DNA of 64,000 nucleotides from the NCBI RefSeq assembly GCF_050749805.1, contig NZ_CP192738.1:1054001-1118000 (forward strand), in the 5' to 3' direction. The notes under the pieces are model-generated. The model worked only from the letters and a program-made list of their open reading frames with translations, was not told the DNA's origin and made no database searches. A program made the translations under genes and the position numbers. Source of the DNA: Hahella sp018986435. Its GTDB lineage: Bacteria; Pseudomonadota; Gammaproteobacteria; Pseudomonadales; Oleiphilaceae. Positions within the stretch are counted from its first letter, which is position 1. The number at the start of each line of letters is the position of its first letter. Shown one piece after another: positions 61,290 to 64,000 of this stretch.

Positions 61290-61924
61290 CGTTCAAGGAG
61301 CCGATTACCATTGCGATTACCGGCGCCTCCGGCTTTCAGTACGGCTGGCGTTTGTTGCAGGTGTTGCTGCAAAAGCATCATCAGGTTTATTTGATGGTGT
61401 CGAAGGCGGCCTATGTGGTCGCCAGTGTGGAAGCCGATATCAAGCTGCCCGGTCAGGCGGCGAAGCTGGAGCAGGCGTTGACTGAAGAGTTTGGCGCAGC
61501 GCCAGGCCAGCTGCGCGTATTTGGGAAAGAGGACTGGATGTCTCCCGTGGCTTCCGGCTCAGGCTCTCCAGCGAGAATGGTGGTCTGTCCCTGTAGTACG
61601 GGAACCCTGTCCGCCGTGGCCACCGGCGCGAGTAATAATCTGATTGAACGCGCTGCGGACGTTGTGTTGAAGGAGCGCAAGCAACTGATTCTGGTGCCGA
61701 GAGAAAGCCCGTACTCCACGGTGCAACTGGAAAATATGCTGAAGCTGTCGCAAATGGGCGTCACGATTATGCCTGCATCTCCCGGTTTCTATCACAAGCC
61801 GGCGTCTGTGGAGCAGATGATCGACTTCATCGTCGCCCGCATTCTGAATCACCTAGGCATTGACCAGGATCTGACTCCGGCGTGGGGCAGGGCCTCTTCG
61901 ACTCCCGGCGACGACGAATCCTGA
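61286..61924 (+). CDS. ubiX: Flavin prenyltransferase UbiX
   Basis: Makes prenylated FMN, the cofactor of the UbiD decarboxylase in ubiquinone synthesis. 212 residues with a GTG start overlapping the mpl stop. The flavoprotein fold begins ITIAITGASGFQYGWRLL; the SGSGSPARMVVCPCSTGTLSAVATGASNNLIERAADVVLKERKQLILVPRESPYS block includes the FMN and prenyl-phosphate contacts. Its ligand-binding signature is intact. The partner ubiD is not in the window. Confidence 0.93.
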   Translation: MTFKEPITIAITGASGFQYGWRLLQVLLQKHHQVYLMVSKAAYVVASVEADIKLPGQAAKLEQALTEEFGAAPGQLRVFGKEDWMSPVASGSGSPARMVVCPCSTGTLSAVATGASNNLIERAADVVLKERKQLILVPRESPYSTVQLENMLKLSQMGVTIMPASPGFYHKPASVEQMIDFIVARILNHLGIDQDLTPAWGRASSTPGDDES

Positions 61925-61972
61925 TCTGACGTCGTCCGCCTGTCTTAAAAATCAAGTATTGCGAGCAGCATT

Positions 61973-62734
61973 ATGAGTATTGATTGGAACGTGACTCCCG
62001 CCGCAATTTGGCGACAATTCAAAGGCAACCTGCGCGCCGTACGTGAAATTGACCCTGTGCGTTTTGATGAGCTATTGAACGTGGATCGTCAGAAAGCGGC
62101 CCTGCAGCGCAATACGGAGCGCTTTCTGGCGGGTAAACCGGCTAACAACACTTTGTTATGGGGCTCTCGCGGCACAGGCAAGTCGTCATTGATCAAGGCT
62201 ATGTTGAATGAATATTTCCCTCAGGGATTGCGCGTCATTGAAGTCGACAAAGACGATCTGATTTATCTGCCGGAAATCGTCGATGAAGTACGCGACCTGC
62301 CTCAGCGCTTCATTATTTTTTGCGATGATTTGTCATTCGAAGCGGGGGAGAAAACCTATAAGGTTTTGAAAAGCGTACTGGAAGGTTCTATTGAACTGCC
62401 GCCGAAAAACGTGCTGATCTACGCGACCTCCAATCGTCGTCATTTGATGCCTGAGTACATGTCGGAAAACCTGGAGACCAAGCTGGTCAACAATGAGATT
62501 CACCAGGGGGATTCGGTGGAGGAGAAAGTCTCGCTGTCGGATCGTTTTGGCTTGTGGCTCTCCTTTTATCCGTTCAACCAGGACAGTTATCTGGATATTA
62601 TCGATCACTATTTTCATGCCTACACGGGCGACCGCGAGGCGCTGCACAGGCTGGCGATTCAGTTCGCCACCTCCAGAGGCGGCCGTAGCGGTCGCGTAGC
62701 GTTTCAATTCTACAAACAACATAGCGAAAATTAG
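61973..62734 (+). CDS. DUF815 family ATPase
   Basis: 253 residues, AAA+-like P-loop protein of the DUF815 family. Walker A LLWGSRGTGKSSLIKAML (near residues 63-79), Walker B FIIFCDDLSFE, and a sensor-like IYATSNRRHLMPEYM. The role of the family is unknown. It lies 48 bp after ubiX. The next gene starts three bases after its stop, so the two are probably cotranscribed. Confidence 0.88.
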   Translation: MSIDWNVTPAAIWRQFKGNLRAVREIDPVRFDELLNVDRQKAALQRNTERFLAGKPANNTLLWGSRGTGKSSLIKAMLNEYFPQGLRVIEVDKDDLIYLPEIVDEVRDLPQRFIIFCDDLSFEAGEKTYKVLKSVLEGSIELPPKNVLIYATSNRRHLMPEYMSENLETKLVNNEIHQGDSVEEKVSLSDRFGLWLSFYPFNQDSYLDIIDHYFHAYTGDREALHRLAIQFATSRGGRSGRVAFQFYKQHSEN

Positions 62735-62737
62735 TCG

Positions 62738-64000
62738 ATGACGTGGCGCAAGCGGCTGGCGTGGGGCGGTCTTATCACCTTGCTGACGCTCTGTATTTTG
62801 ACGGGAGTGGCTTGGTGGTTTGCGCCGCAATGGTTGCCGCCTCTGGCGCAGGAGCTGGCGGGCCGCGCCGGCGTTGACATCCGCAAGCTGGAAATTGGAC
62901 GTCCCGGTTGGGGAGGCTGGCGCTTAAGGGAGGTTGAACTTGGCCTGGACGGCGGCGCCATCGTCTACGGGGAAAACGTCAAAATCGGCTGGCGCTGTTG
63001 CCAAAAAATTGAAGAATCACTGACTGCGAAAGCGCAACGGATTGTCTATACGCCAGTGGAGAAAAGCACTGCGGAGTCGAGCGCGCCGGTGGCGGTGAGC
63101 GCCTTGTTATACAGTGTGGCGCAACGTATTCCCTTTATCACGGTTGAGGTGGAGCAGCTGGAAACACCGGCTGGCGACCAGACGCTGACCGCCAGCCTGT
63201 CTCTGGAGCGGACGCTGGAAGGGCTGGATCTGCAGGCTCAAACCCAATATCAGGATGCGCCATTGGCCGTGTCGTTAAACTGGGTGGCGCCTACGTCGCT
63301 CTCTCTCAGTCTGGCGAGCGATCAACGCATGACGCTTAGCGCCGAGGGAGAGTTGGGCGATGACGGCGTCTGGCGTTTTAGTGGGGAACATTCAGCGGAT
63401 TGGGCGGCGTCCCTCGCGGCCATTCGAATGCCGCAAGAGTCCATAACCTCACTGCATACTTCGGGCGTGTTACAGCTGATGTTTCCAGATGTCATTGGTA
63501 GCGCTCCCTGGTCGTTCAGCATCAAGCCCAAGTTCCAAACGCAACTGGCGCAGCAGGATATCAAGATTTCCGGTGAAACGAATATTGAGCTTAATGGCGT
63601 GACAGCTCCAGAAACCGCGGTGATCCAGCCCTCGACGGTTCTAGTCAATGTGCCGCAATGGCCTGAGTCCGCGCCATCGCTGCCTTTGTCATGGCAGGTA
63701 AGCGTGCTGGAAGCGGTGCGCTGTGAACATCTATCTGCGGAGCCGAGTTGTCCTGGCGCACTGAAACTGGAGCTGCACTCCAAACCAGCGTCGGACACGG
63801 AGCCGCAGCTCAATGCCAAGGCGTCGCTGCAATATGCGGCGGCGACAAAAACCGTGGCCGCGGTGCTGCAAACCGATGCAACCCTGACCGATCCTAAATA
63901 CCCGCAAAAAGTAGAGCTGGCGCTGGATGGGCAAGTTAAGTTGGGGACGGATATCCAGGTGAATCTTAAAAAAGGCGCTCGTATCGCTTGGAGCGGCTGG
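62738..64000 (+). CDS. Large AsmA/YdbH-like envelope protein (3' end outside window)
   Basis: The frame is open from the ATG at 62738 to the end of the window, 421 codons, so the gene continues to the right. An N-terminal membrane anchor (LAWGGLITLLTLCILTGVAWWF, about residues 8-29) is followed by a periplasmic region rich in short beta strands (VEQLETPAGDQTLTASLSLERTLEGLDLQAQ and similar). This outline, with the start LPPLAQELAGRAGVDIRKLEIGRPGWGGWRLREVELGL, resembles YdbH and other AsmA-like proteins that carry phospholipids across the envelope. The assignment is by architecture, not a diagnostic motif. It is coupled to the DUF815 gene. Confidence 0.65.
   Translation, partial: MTWRKRLAWGGLITLLTLCILTGVAWWFAPQWLPPLAQELAGRAGVDIRKLEIGRPGWGGWRLREVELGLDGGAIVYGENVKIGWRCCQKIEESLTAKAQRIVYTPVEKSTAESSAPVAVSALLYSVAQRIPFITVEVEQLETPAGDQTLTASLSLERTLEGLDLQAQTQYQDAPLAVSLNWVAPTSLSLSLASDQRMTLSAEGELGDDGVWRFSGEHSADWAASLAAIRMPQESITSLHTSGVLQLMFPDVIGSAPWSFSIKPKFQTQLAQQDIKISGETNIELNGVTAPETAVIQPSTVLVNVPQWPESAPSLPLSWQVSVLEAVRCEHLSAEPSCPGALKLELHSKPASDTEPQLNAKASLQYAAATKTVAAVLQTDATLTDPKYPQKVELALDGQVKLGTDIQVNLKKGARIAWSGW

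Noticed and set aside
1..64000. CRISPR arrays, tRNA or rRNA genes, insertion sequences, prophage
   Set aside because: No regularly spaced repeats, cloverleaf, transposase, integrase or phage structural gene was seen on either strand.

Overview
The window is ordinary-to-accessory chromosome of a heterotrophic, probably marine gammaproteobacterium. Gene content, gene order (proA-nadD-rsfS-rlmH-mrdA-rodA-mltB-rlpA-dacA-ybeD-lipB-lipA) and protein style fit the Oceanospirillales/Pseudomonadales and are most reminiscent of Hahella. That placement is an inference from gene order and protein style; no database search was done. No tRNA, rRNA, CRISPR array, insertion sequence or prophage was seen.

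Layout. 1-6.1 kb: 3' end of an HDOD signalling gene, a voltage-gated-type K+ channel, a stand-alone Lon-N-domain protein, a DedA-PAP2 fusion, and two overlapping membrane proteins whose GGDEF domains have both lost the catalytic motif. 6.1-19.3 kb: the conserved housekeeping block for proline and NAD synthesis, ribosome factors RsfS and RlmH, the cell-elongation machinery (PBP2, RodA, MltB, RlpA, PBP5/6) and lipoate synthesis, ending with an AarF/UbiB-family kinase. 19.4-29.1 kb: a minus-strand chemosensory operon of the Pil-Chp type (two response regulators, three CheW-like adaptors, a chemoreceptor and a large CheA-REC hybrid). It has gained a secreted branched-chain-amino-acid-type binding protein and has no CheR or CheB gene. 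29.6-33 kb: alkaline phosphatase lipoprotein, an orphan solute-binding protein and a VOC-fold protein.

33.1-42.5 kb: assimilatory nitrate locus. Nitrate reductase, NirD and NirB are on the minus strand; a nitrate/nitrite transporter and a PP2C phosphatase-Ser/Thr kinase fusion are on the plus strand. The 0.48-kb divergent region carries two face-to-face sigma-54 (-24/-12) promoters and two NtrC-type palindromes between them. 42.5-45.1 kb: an SGNH esterase lipoprotein and an AT-rich two-gene cassette that looks like a PD-(D/E)XK nuclease effector and its immunity protein. 45.2-50.6 kb: an Aap-type amino-acid ABC transporter operon (J-Q-M-P) with GNAT and PhzF-family genes at its tail and a possible sigma-54 promoter. 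51-54.8 kb: glcDEF glycolate oxidase. 54.9-58.1 kb: amino-acid permease with a divergent Lrp-type regulator, and a DUF2214 membrane protein with a divergent TetR regulator. 58.2-64 kb: PPi-type phosphofructokinase, Mpl muropeptide ligase, UbiX, a DUF815 ATPase and the 5' part of a large membrane-anchored AsmA/YdbH-like protein that runs off the window.

The two places most worth a second look are the chemosensory operon with its embedded binding protein, which suggests indirect sensing of a small molecule by a PilJ-like receptor without methylation enzymes at the locus, and the nuclease/immunity cassette. The nitrate-locus promoter architecture is the clearest regulatory structure.
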